Assembly: GCA_900770295.1 (NCBI GenBank)
Contig: CAAGJQ010000101.1
Location: 1 to 21,565 of the forward strand
Origin: an uncultured Oscillibacter sp.
GTDB lineage: Bacteria; Bacillota; Clostridia; Oscillospirales; Oscillospiraceae
Direction of reading: 5' to 3'
Length of the DNA stretch: 21,565 nt
The translations under genes and the position numbers were made by a program. Positions within the stretch are counted from its first letter, which is position 1. Every line of letters begins with the position of its first letter. Under the pieces are notes generated by a model. That model worked only from the letters and a program-made list of their open reading frames with translations, was not told the DNA's origin and did not search any database. Of the stretch, positions 1-7,192 are shown in pieces.

Positions 1-1305
1 TCCCCGCAAGGGGAGCGTGGATTGAAATGCCCGGCCTATGACATCGAGGAAAAGGAGGACGAGTCGCTCCCCGCAAGGGGAGCGTGGATTGAAATTGCAT
101 TTTGTGGGTACTTACAAATAACGGTTTCGTCGCTCCCCGCAAGGGGGGCGTGGGTTGAAATTGTGATATGGTGAGCATGACAGGCGAATCATGCGGTCGC
201 TCCCCGCAAGGGGAGCGTGGATTGAAATCCGGATGCGGCGGGGGCCAAAGGCCTCCAGGACGTCGCTCCCCGCAAGGGGAGCGTGGATTGAAATATCATA
301 TAATTTTGGAGGTGATATCATAGCAACTGTCGCTCCCCGCAAGGGGAGCGTGGATTGAAATTAAGAGAACTATGTCGAATAATCTGCAAGTAAATCGTCG
401 CTCCCCGCAAGGGGAGCGTGGATTGAAATGGGTTTTTGCGATGCAAACAAACGTTACAAATCGGGTCGCTCCCCGCAAGGGGAGCGTGGATTGAAATTGA
501 CATTGTTCCCGGGGAAGTCGTATATCACCACGTCGCTCCCCGCAAGGGGAGCGTGGATTGAAATACCGGCAGATCCCGCGTGCCGGTGTCCAGCAAAACG
601 TCGCTCCCCGCAAGGGGAGCGTGGATTGAAATAACGGCATCCAGCGCGACCTGTGTCAGGGCTTTGGTCGCTCCCCGCAAGGGGAGCGTGGATTGAAATG
701 GCAAAATTGATGCCCACATGAAAGAGGGCATGGTCGCTCCCCGCAAGGGGAGCGTGGATTGAAATCTGCGGGCCGTGAACGGAAAAGACAGCTCTGCGGG
801 TCGCTCCCCGCAAGGGGAGCGTGGATTGAAATCATCCGCTTCCGCTTCTGTCTCCGGGAAACATCGTCGCTCCCCGCAAGGGGAGCGTGGATTGAAATGG
901 TGCGCTTGCAATGTGGCGATACAGCAGTCTTGTCGCTCCCCGCAAGGGGAGCGTGGATTGAAATATACATCATGCGGGCAAATGCCCTTATATAAGCCGG
1001 TCGCTCCCCGCAAGGGGAGCGTGGATTGAAATCCGGCTCTCCTGCACCAGGGCGAGCGCGTACAAACGTCGCTCCCCGCAAGGGGAGCGTGGATTGAAAT
1101 CTTTATGATGATCTGACGGCCATGAGTAAGACCCTGGCGTCGCTCCCCGCAAGGGGAGCGTGGATTGAAATTCCGGCGGATGGGAGACGGCGCTGCACAG
1201 AAGATGTCGCTCCCCGCAAGGGGAGCGTGGATTGAAATAACGGAGCAACATCAACTCGCTGGCAGAGGCCCTGTCGCTCCCCGCAAGGGGAGCGTGGATT
1301 GAAAT
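1..1305 (+). CRISPR. Type I-C CRISPR array, distal part (20 repeats, 19 spacers)
   Basis: A 33-base repeat beginning GTCGCTCCCC and ending GTGGATTGAAAT recurs every 66-71 bases. The first copy (1-28) is cut by the window edge; full copies start at 63, 129, 196, 262, 329, 397, 465, 532, 600, 667, 733, 800, 866, 932, 1000, 1068, 1139, 1206 and 1273. Spacers are 33-35 bases and all different, except one of 38 bases (1101-1138). The repeat folds as GCTCCCC/GGGGAGC around a GCAA loop and ends in ATTGAAAT, the form known for type I-C (Cas5d-processed) systems; the 3' end becomes the crRNA 5' handle. By that convention transcription is left to right, the leader and cas genes lie off the left edge, and the oldest spacers are near 1272. 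Several spacers translate as plausible protein fragments, and spacer 295-328 contains a GGAGGTGAT ribosome site, consistent with gene-dense phage or plasmid sources (inference). Confidence 0.98.
129..161 (+). repeat. Degenerate CRISPR repeat (third copy)
   Basis: This copy differs from all the others by two A-to-G changes, at 147 and 154. The change at 147 turns a stem U-A pair into a U-G wobble, so the hairpin can still form. The change at 154 lies in the 3' segment expected to become the crRNA 5' handle of the spacer at 162-195. Confidence 0.9.
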
Positions 1306-1830
1306 GCCCTTGGCGCCGTAGATGCCAACCCGCAGATAAGGCTGCTTGTAGAACAAGCCGTATCGCAGCTCAAAGCGACATCCTCCGCCCTTGCCGCGCT
1401 CAAGCAGGAGATGCAGATGCTGGCGGCCCAACTGCCGGAGTACCCAGTCGTCATGAGAATGTTCGGCGTTGGTCCGACACTCGGCCCACAGTTCATGGCT
1501 GAGATTGGCGATGTGCGGCGTTTCCACTCCAAGAAAGCCCTTGTGGCCTACGCCGGCATTGACGCTCCACCGAACGATTCCGGCAATGTTACAGGCCGAC
1601 ACAAAGCCATGAGCAAGGTCGGCGCATCGTCCCCGCGGCGGACGCTTTTCCTTGTCATGAGCGTCTATTTGCAGAACTCGCCGCCTGATGAACCGGTCTA
1701 CCAGTTCATGGACAGGAAACGCTCCGAAGGCAAGCCGCACCGCGTTTATATGATGGCTTCCGCCAACAAATTTCTGCGGATTTATTACGCCACCGTGAAA
1801 GCATACTTGAACACTCTGGAGCAAGCCTGA
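1306..1830 (+). pseudogene. IS110-family transposase, 3' half only
   Basis: An open frame runs without a start codon from the base after the last CRISPR repeat (reading ALGAVDANPQIRLLVEQ) to TGA at 1828-1830, about 174 residues. The segment from MRMFGVGPTLGP through GDVRRF, ALVAYAGIDAPPNDSG and MSKVGASSPRRTLF matches the C-terminal Transposase_20 half of IS110-family (DEDD) transposases, which includes the conserved serine region near the MSKVG stretch. Family members are about 400 residues, so the N-terminal RuvC-like DEDD catalytic half is missing and this copy cannot transpose by itself. An internal ATG at 1411 opens a 139-aa frame but has no reason to be a true start. The frame is otherwise undamaged, which suggests a fairly recent truncation. 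Family call is confident; the exact IS is not. Confidence 0.85.
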
Positions 1831-1950
1831 GCTCGTCACATACCGCTGGCTGGCCGCCGTTTCATTTTTTGAGATGCTCAGTGGCTTGAATCCGTGTGGC
1901 CTTTTTGTGATATACAAAATCTCAGATTTTCTGCTTGACAAAACTTAGCA
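1831..1950 (+). mobile_element. Probable IS110 right-end non-coding flank
   Basis: Between the transposase stop and the start of the unrelated recombinase region there are about 130 non-coding bases, ending near CTTGACAAAACTTAGCAGG. In IS110-family elements the transposase is followed by a short non-coding right end without long terminal inverted repeats, so the element boundary probably lies near 1945-1950. The boundary is a guess; no repeat marks it. Confidence 0.4.
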
Positions 1951-1962
1951 GGTCTTTATGTA

Positions 1963-3519
1963 TCAGAAGTTCCAGTGAATCTCAATAGGCACCTCATGGG
2001 TACCGGGAATCCGTTTACCGACGGTTATGTAGTCAATCAGAATTTCCACCAGCTCTCGTGTCAGATGCTCCACGTGGGTGTAACGCTGAATCAGTTCCTT
2101 ACGCTGATCGCCAGCCAGCATCTGCGCTTCCAGTTCTTCTAGTCGCCGGTCAGATTCCTTGATCTGCTGTTCCATGCGCTCGCGGTCTGCCGCAAAGCTA
2201 TCCGCCATAGAGATGTAATCCTCCTCGCTGACGATGCCTTTGACCTTATCCATATACAGGGTGCGCAGGTAAGACCGGTTATCCTCAAGCTGCTTCTGGA
2301 GCTTGGTCTTTGTTTCCAGCCAATTCGCTATTTGCTGTTCCAGGTTCTGACTGAATTGGACATTGCGCTCCAGCTCATCCTGATCCAAATAGGTGCGGGA
2401 GAGGTCGTTCAATTCCTGAATCACCATTTTCTCCAGTTTCTCCACGGAAATGAATGCCCCGATACAGGCATCCTTTGCCACATGGTGGTTAGAGCATTGC
2501 AGATAGTGCCTCCCGCGATTCTTGGATGAACGCATGGTGTAGCCGCAGTTGGCGCACCGAACCTTCCTGGTGAAAAGGCCAATGCTGCCCGCATCAAACG
2601 GCTTGGCACGGGACGCCACCATTGCCTGTACCCGATCCCAGAGGTCACGGTCAATGATTGGCTCATGGGTTCCCTCAACACGATACCACGTTTCCTTGGG
2701 GCGGGGCTTATTCTGCTTGGTTTTATAAGAAATGCTGCCATATTTGCCCTGCACCATATTGCCAATATAGATCTCATTGACCAGCATATCCGAGATGGCA
2801 GAGTATTTCCAAAGCGTGCTGTTTTTCCGTTTCGGCTGCTGATAGCGCAGACCATGCAATCGCTTGTACTCTGTAGGATTCGGAATGCCGCGGTCGTTGA
2901 GCATCCGGGCGATAGCCGTTTTACCGTAACCCTGGGAAAAGAGGGTAAATACCTCCCGGACAACAGCGGCGGCCTCTTCGTCAATAATCAGGTGGCCCTT
3001 CTGGTCGGGATCCTTTTTGTATCCGTACAGGGCAAATGCCCCGATATGAAACCCGTTTTTCCGCCGGTTGGTCAGGACGCTGCGGATATTTTCCGACATG
3101 TCCTCCAGATACCACTCATTGACCAGACCGTTGATCTGCCGGGACTTTTTGTTGCCCTTGTTGGCCGTATCCGCATTATCCACCAGACTGACAAAGCGGA
3201 TGCCCCAGATAGGGAAGAGGCCGTTGATGTACCGTTCCACCAGCTCCAGCTCACGGGTAAAGCGGGACTGGCTCTTGCACAGGATGATGTCAAACTTGCG
3301 GGCTTCGGCATCTTGCAAAAGGCGTACAAACTCAGGCCGGTTCCGGTCAGAACCCGTGTAATTATCGTCGCTGTAAATGTTATATACTTCCCAGCCTTGC
3401 TCTATGGAATATTCCAAAAGCATGGCCTTTTGATTCTGGATGCTGTTGCTGTCATCCGTTTCAAATTTCTTATTGCGGTCCTCTTCAGACAGACGGCAAT
3501 AGATCGCAACTCTTTCCAT
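1963..3519 (-). CDS. Large serine recombinase (TndX/TnpX-like)
   Basis: 518 residues. The N-terminal resolvase domain (about 1-150) begins MERVAIYCRLSEED with the nucleophile Ser11 in the YCRLS motif and the catalytic-arginine region SQSRFTRE. A Recombinase domain follows (about 165-300, with AFALYGYKKD and IARMLNDRGIPNP). Next is a zinc ribbon (about 318-357, Cys pairs in CANCG and in QCSNHH/DACIG), then a long charged coiled coil (about 365-475). The end IEIHWNF is typical of clostridial members, and the protein looks intact. Such enzymes excise and integrate conjugative or mobilisable elements by a phosphoserine mechanism. The start is supported by GGAGG at 3528-3532, eight bases upstream. 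The gene is preceded by an intrinsic terminator (3535-3584) and a 45-aa ORF. No other transfer gene is visible, so this is probably a leftover or short element beside the IS110 fragment. Confidence 0.93.
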   Translation of the reverse strand: MERVAIYCRLSEEDRNKKFETDDSNSIQNQKAMLLEYSIEQGWEVYNIYSDDNYTGSDRNRPEFVRLLQDAEARKFDIILCKSQSRFTRELELVERYINGLFPIWGIRFVSLVDNADTANKGNKKSRQINGLVNEWYLEDMSENIRSVLTNRRKNGFHIGAFALYGYKKDPDQKGHLIIDEEAAAVVREVFTLFSQGYGKTAIARMLNDRGIPNPTEYKRLHGLRYQQPKRKNSTLWKYSAISDMLVNEIYIGNMVQGKYGSISYKTKQNKPRPKETWYRVEGTHEPIIDRDLWDRVQAMVASRAKPFDAGSIGLFTRKVRCANCGYTMRSSKNRGRHYLQCSNHHVAKDACIGAFISVEKLEKMVIQELNDLSRTYLDQDELERNVQFSQNLEQQIANWLETKTKLQKQLEDNRSYLRTLYMDKVKGIVSEEDYISMADSFAADRERMEQQIKESDRRLEELEAQMLAGDQRKELIQRYTHVEHLTRELVEILIDYITVGKRIPGTHEVPIEIHWNF

Positions 3520-3534
3520 TCATATTGCCTCCAA

Positions 3535-3584
3535 TCTATAAAAACACCCGCTTCCATCACAGCTTGAGCGTGATGAAAGCGGGT
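3535..3584 (-). terminator. Intrinsic terminator or attenuator before the recombinase gene
   Basis: Arms at 3546-3560 and 3570-3584 form a 15-bp stem with one mismatch and a nine-base loop. On the minus strand the stem is followed by GTTTTTAT. It lies between the stop of the 45-aa ORF and the recombinase ribosome site, so it either ends the small-ORF transcript or attenuates read-through into the recombinase. Confidence 0.7.
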
Positions 3585-3607
3585 CATGCATTGCACCGAT
3601 ATTCAGT

Positions 3608-3745
3608 TTATCGGGCGCCGGACAGGATCGCCTTGGAGTGTTCCAGCTGATTGATCAGCCGAATCCAGACGCTTGTATAAGCCTGTACGGTTGTGCAGGT
3701 CTCACCGCTTTTAAAATAGCTCTTGCAGAGAACAGAGTCATTCAT
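3608..3745 (-). CDS. Hypothetical 45-aa protein upstream of the serine recombinase
   Basis: The frame reads MNDSVLCKSYFKSGETC and continues through VQAYTSVWIRLINQLEHSK to a stop at 3608-3610. A strong ribosome site (GAGGAGG at about 3755-3761) sits nine bases before the ATG at 3743-3745. The composition is protein-like, with an amphipathic second half, and I do not recognise a domain. It is read in the same direction as the recombinase and separated from it by an intrinsic terminator, so it may be a short accessory or leader gene of the same mobile element. The function is unknown. The call rests on ribosome-site quality, codon texture and position. Confidence 0.6.
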   Translation of the reverse strand: MNDSVLCKSYFKSGETCTTVQAYTSVWIRLINQLEHSKAILSGAR

Positions 3746-3772
3746 CAATCAATTCCTCCTCACTCAAATTTA

Positions 3773-3835
3773 TGCCGGTATCCGGCAGGGCAGAAGTAAA
3801 ATGAGATGCCCTTTATCACGTGATTCTGCCGGTAT
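3773..3835. repeat. TGCCGGTAT repeats with ATCACGTGAT palindrome (copy 1)
   Basis: TGCCGGTAT occurs at 3773-3781 and 3827-3835. The perfect 10-bp palindrome ATCACGTGAT lies at 3815-3824, two bases before the second copy. The palindrome-plus-TGCCGGTAT pair recurs at 6948-6971. The first TGCCGGTAT is 12 bases upstream of the 45-aa ORF ribosome site, so an operator role is possible but unproven. Confidence 0.55.
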
Positions 3836-3944
3836 GAAAATTTACACAGCGGGATCATCCGTAGACAGTGTGCGGCCATGGGAACATACAGGCAGAAATC
3901 GACGGCAGAGAGCGGTTCAGGTGCCTGTCCCGGAGCCAGAAAGA

Positions 3945-3980
3945 CGCCTCCAGAAGGATCTTCTGGAGGCGAATTTTTAT
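3945..3980 (+). terminator. Intrinsic terminator (orphan)
   Basis: CGCCTCCAGAAG (3945-3956) and CTTCTGGAGGCG (3960-3971) form a perfect 12-bp stem with a GAT loop, followed by AATTTTTAT. No plus-strand gene upstream is convincing, so it probably belonged to a gene now decayed or to a short untranslated RNA. Confidence 0.65.
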
Positions 3981-4521
3981 AATCCTGTGAACAAAAGTTT
4001 AGTACTCGCATATTAATTTATTATGTATCCCTTTGTAAACCGACGCAACCGGCATTTTATTCAAGAAGCCCCCTAATAGCTTTTGACACTTTTTGTGTCC
4101 CGGCAGGGCAAATATGCGAAGAAAGATTCACGCATTACAGTGGTACATACCTCTAATTGTGGGTCATCGGTGGCGCGGATTACTGGTATCAAGCAAATCG
4201 ACGACACCAGTTATTGCTGTTTCTGCGACAGCGATGATGAAATGCCTGATAACGCATGTGTGAAAAATTCCATTGTTATCCCACAGGTAGTCTTGAAAAT
4301 GAAGTAAGAGCTGTTTGCGCACTAAACGAAGTCGAGCAATCCTTGAGCCGCCATCGCCCTGTACCGCTATCAGATCACCGCCGGACACGCGGAGCTTTAT
4401 GCCCCGCGCCGGTGTGCCCGCTGATCGAGCCGGTTTTGATTGCAGCCAGCAATGGGGGTAATCATTACCCTACCCAATTCCAAAACACCACTGTATAATA
4501 AAATTATATAATAATATCTTT

Positions 4522-4770
4522 ATGCGGATTGAGCGAATTGACTTCGGAAAGGAAGGCGGCGGCAGGTGACAGGCCCGTCTGCTGCCGGACATGAAGCCGT
4601 ATCCGGACAAGATCCGGTTTCTGCCGCTGAATGACCCGGAGGGCTGGAACCACGCCGTGACCAACGGCATCTTTGTCCGCTTCGGCCATGCGGAGATCAG
4701 CCGCGGCGAGCTGCCCGCCATGGCGGAGCGGGAACACGGAATTCAAAAAGAAACGGAGGAAATGACATGA
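4522..4770 (+). pseudogene. Gene remnant of unknown family, ending in an ATGA overlap
   Basis: A frame from ATG 4522 reads MRIERIDFGKEGGGR, then TGA at 4567-4569. It continues in the same frame with QARLLPDMKPYPDKIRF and LNDPEGWNHAVTNGIFVRFG to TGA at 4768-4770. The second part (59 residues from ATG 4591) is clearly protein-like, but no ribosome site precedes ATG 4591. This suggests a gene broken by an internal stop, or the C-terminal fragment of a longer one. Its stop overlaps the ATG of the next gene (ATGA), which would couple translation if it were expressed. I do not recognise the family. Codon use resembles the GC-rich genes downstream rather than the AT-rich stretch just upstream. Confidence 0.45.
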
Positions 4771-6827
4771 AACACCATCAAACCCTGCGGCGGGGACTGG
4801 GCGTACTGCTGTCCCTGGTGATGTGCCTGAGTCTGCTGCCTGCCACCGCGCTGGCAGAGGGGACCAGTGTCGCAATCAATGAAACAAACTTCCCGGATGC
4901 GACTTTCCGCACGTATATTAGCGCCAATTTTGACAAGGACAGCAACGGTACGCTCAGTGCCGAAGAAATCGCGGCGGTGACAGAAATAAACTGCAATGAC
5001 AAGGACATTGAGAGTCTCAAGGGCATTGAGTACTTCACGGCGCTGTCGGTGCTGAAGTGTCGGTATAATAAGCTGACATCGCTGGATGTCAGCAGGAATG
5101 AGGCTTTGACCTATCTTTACTGCTGGCACAACCAGCTGACGGAACTGAAGTTCGGCACGGCTTTGACCTACCTGGACTGCTCCAGCAACCAGCTGACATC
5201 GCTGGACGTCAGCAGCAATCAAGAACTGACCAAACTGTACTGCGGCTATAACCAGCTGACGGAGCTGGATGTCAGCGAAAATTCCAAGCTGGAGTATTTG
5301 AGCTGCACCGAAAACCAGCTGAACTCTCTGACGATCAGCCCGGCTTTGACCAAACTGTACTGCGGCGATAACCAGCTGACGGAGCTGGATGTCAGCAGCT
5401 GTACCAACCTGAAGGAGCTGTATTGCTTCGATAACCAGCTGAGGTCGCTGATTGTCGGCGATGGCGATAAGGTGTATTTGACTGAACTGAGCTGCGAACG
5501 GAATCAGCTGACCTCTCTGGATCTCAGCGGCTGCCCCAATCTGGGATCCCTGTGGGCGGAGGACAACGTCTATGAGATCACCCTGGCGAAAAACAGAACC
5601 TTTGATCTCTCCACCCTGCCCGGTTTTGACCTGAGCAAGGCGAGCAACTGGAAGGGCGGCACGGTCAGCGGAAATATCCTGACGGCGGACAGCGGCGCCG
5701 TGCTGGTCACCTACGACTACGCATACGCAAGTGGGAAGACCGTCACGTTTAGCCTGCTGCTGAATAGCGGGGGCACTGAAATTGACATCGACGCGGCGCA
5801 TTTCCCGGATGAAGCGTTCCGGGCGTACCTCACCGGCTCCGAAGCGAACATCGACCGGAACCGGAACGGCAAGCTCAGCGACGGAGAAATCGCCCTGGCC
5901 AAAAATATCGATGTCTACGGCAGCGACGTTCGGGATCTGACCGGCATTGCGTATTTTACGGCGCTGGAGGATTTGGACTGCGGCGGAAATTTCCTGACAG
6001 AGCTGGATGTCAGCAAAAATACGGCGCTGACGTATCTGGACTGCGGCGGAAACGACCTGACCACTCTGGATGTCGGTAAAAATACAAATCTGGAGGAACT
6101 GAGATGCTTCGGCAACGATCTGACAGAGCTGGATCTCAGCAACAATACAGCACTGACGTATCTGGACTGTTCCAGTAATCATCTGACAGCTCTGGATGTC
6201 AGTATGCTTACATCTCTGAAAACGCTGGACTGCTCCGATAACCAGCTGACCTCGCTGAATCTCATCAACAATACAGCACTGACGAAGCTGGTCTGCACCG
6301 ATAACCAGCTGACTTGGCTGGATCTCAGCAGTACCAAAGTGACCTCTCTGTCCGCAAACAACAACATCTATACGATCATAGTGGATAAAACCAGAACCTT
6401 TGATCTCACCAAACTGCCCGAAGGCTTTCACGCAGAAAATGCAAGCAACTGGTCGGGCGGCACGGTCGAGGGAAATACCCTGAAGGTGGACAGCAATGCC
6501 ACCCAGGTCACCTACAGCTACAACTGCGGAAGGAATAAGACCGTCACCTTCACGCTGGAGGTCGTCAGTTACATCATCACCGTCAGCAGCAGCGGCGGTG
6601 CCCTCTCCGTCGCCGTGGCGGGTCTCGACGCTGGCGAAGAGGCCGCCATCGTTGCGGCGCAGTACAGCGGCGCCCGGCTGGTGGATGTGCGGCTGGGGTC
6701 CGTTACCGGCACCGGCAGCGTTGTTGCGAGGGATTTTGTCTTCACTGCATCCAAGGGCGACAGCTATAAGGTCTTCCTGCTGAGCAGCGCCGGCGCGCCC
6801 CTGTGCGCGGCAAAGTCCACCACCTGA
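4767..6827 (+). CDS. Secreted EF-hand/internalin-like LRR protein with duplicated modules
   Basis: 686 residues. The signal peptide is residues 1-30 (hydrophobic core LLSLVMCLSLLPAT, cleavage after ALA). Two similar modules follow. Each starts with NFPD(A/E)xFRxY and a 12-residue EF-hand loop (D56-E67 DKDSNGTLSAEE; D363-E374 DRNRNGKLSDGE). It continues with about 7-8 leucine-rich repeats of the form LTxLxCxxNQLTxLDVS and closes with a cap containing RTFDL...LP and SNWxGGTV. Nearly every repeat carries a Cys at the same place, giving a ladder along the solenoid. The last 60 residues (from about 626) form a small domain containing AAIVAAQYSGARL and YKVFLLSSAGAPLC. No LPXTG motif or membrane anchor is seen, so it is secreted or held non-covalently. 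GGAGG at 4755-4759, seven bases before ATG, supports the start. It is probably a calcium-stabilised surface adhesin (inference). Confidence 0.88.
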   Translation: MKHHQTLRRGLGVLLSLVMCLSLLPATALAEGTSVAINETNFPDATFRTYISANFDKDSNGTLSAEEIAAVTEINCNDKDIESLKGIEYFTALSVLKCRYNKLTSLDVSRNEALTYLYCWHNQLTELKFGTALTYLDCSSNQLTSLDVSSNQELTKLYCGYNQLTELDVSENSKLEYLSCTENQLNSLTISPALTKLYCGDNQLTELDVSSCTNLKELYCFDNQLRSLIVGDGDKVYLTELSCERNQLTSLDLSGCPNLGSLWAEDNVYEITLAKNRTFDLSTLPGFDLSKASNWKGGTVSGNILTADSGAVLVTYDYAYASGKTVTFSLLLNSGGTEIDIDAAHFPDEAFRAYLTGSEANIDRNRNGKLSDGEIALAKNIDVYGSDVRDLTGIAYFTALEDLDCGGNFLTELDVSKNTALTYLDCGGNDLTTLDVGKNTNLEELRCFGNDLTELDLSNNTALTYLDCSSNHLTALDVSMLTSLKTLDCSDNQLTSLNLINNTALTKLVCTDNQLTWLDLSSTKVTSLSANNNIYTIIVDKTRTFDLTKLPEGFHAENASNWSGGTVEGNTLKVDSNATQVTYSYNCGRNKTVTFTLEVVSYIITVSSSGGALSVAVAGLDAGEEAAIVAAQYSGARLVDVRLGSVTGTGSVVARDFVFTASKGDSYKVFLLSSAGAPLCAAKSTT

Positions 6828-6910
6828 CAGCCCAGCGCAAATTGCACCCGCGCCCGGAGCGTGACGCTCCTGTATCGCTGCCTGGGCGGCAAATAAGGTC
6901 ACTGAAAGAG

Positions 6911-6944
6911 ATACCCCCCTGATTCGTGAGAATCAGGGGGGTAT
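6911..6944. terminator. Perfect 14-bp hairpin after the 686-aa LRR gene
   Basis: ATACCCCCCTGATT (6911-6924) pairs perfectly with AATCAGGGGGGTAT (6931-6944) around a six-base loop. There is no clear T-run on either side, so it is a terminator by position and strength rather than a canonical one. Confidence 0.5.
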
Positions 6945-6947
6945 GCT

Positions 6948-6972
6948 ATCACGTGATACCGATGCCGGTATC
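6948..6972. repeat. ATCACGTGAT palindrome with TGCCGGTAT (copy 2)
   Basis: The palindrome is at 6948-6957 and TGCCGGTAT at 6963-6971. The same two words in the same order and orientation, separated by two rather than five bases, lie at 3815-3835, so they bracket the segment holding the 686-aa LRR gene. Confidence 0.55.
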
Positions 6973-7192
6973 AAACCGAAGTTGATGAAACTTTGCTTCG
7001 ATGCTCTCAAAATAATGTCCGCTATCTGGTCCGCTATAGCCTATGCTACTTGCGTTTGACAGTCAAAGATTATATAATAATAAAACATTCAAAATTGATC
7101 GACGCACGAATACCGCAGCAGGTCCCGGAAGCCCAGAATTTGGGGAATTTCAAACAATGTGACAACAAAAATATAACGGCGGAGGATGATGT

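Larger units (their letters stand above)
3746..4521. other. Intergenic region with no convincing gene
   Basis: About 775 bases between the small ORF and the next remnant. Open frames of 74-97 codons exist on both strands but have no ribosome site and no protein-like composition. It contains a TGCCGGTAT/ATCACGTGAT motif group (3773-3835), a perfect terminator hairpin (3945-3971) and, near 4340-4420, GC-rich sequence that may be decayed coding DNA. Composition changes sharply to AT-rich at 4495-4530. Confidence 0.6.
6828..7192. other. Intergenic region between LRR genes
   Basis: 365 bases without a gene. It holds a perfect 14-bp hairpin (6911-6944), the second ATCACGTGAT/TGCCGGTAT motif group (6948-6972), and an AT-rich segment at 7060-7090 containing TTGACA (7056-7061) and TATAAT (7073-7078). 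Those two boxes are only 11 bases apart, too close for a normal sigma-70 promoter, so I do not call one. Confidence 0.6.

Noticed and set aside
112..1081. Many overlapping open frames of repeated peptides (SIHAPLAGSD, NPRSPCGER, SLPARGAWIE)
   Set aside because: They are translations of the CRISPR repeat in different frames, not genes.
4083..4307. 74-codon frame in the intergenic region (MTLFVSRQGKYAKK...)
   Set aside because: No ribosome site, no family resemblance, and it lies in decayed sequence.
4743..6902. 719-codon open frame antisense to the EF-hand LRR gene
   Set aside because: Its Gln/Val/Ile-rich periodic product mirrors the repeat structure of the real gene on the other strand; it has no ribosome site and no signal peptide.
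7056..7078. TTGACA and TATAAT upstream of the 1443-aa gene
   Set aside because: They are only 11 bases apart, which does not suit a sigma-70 promoter; the true promoter is not resolved.
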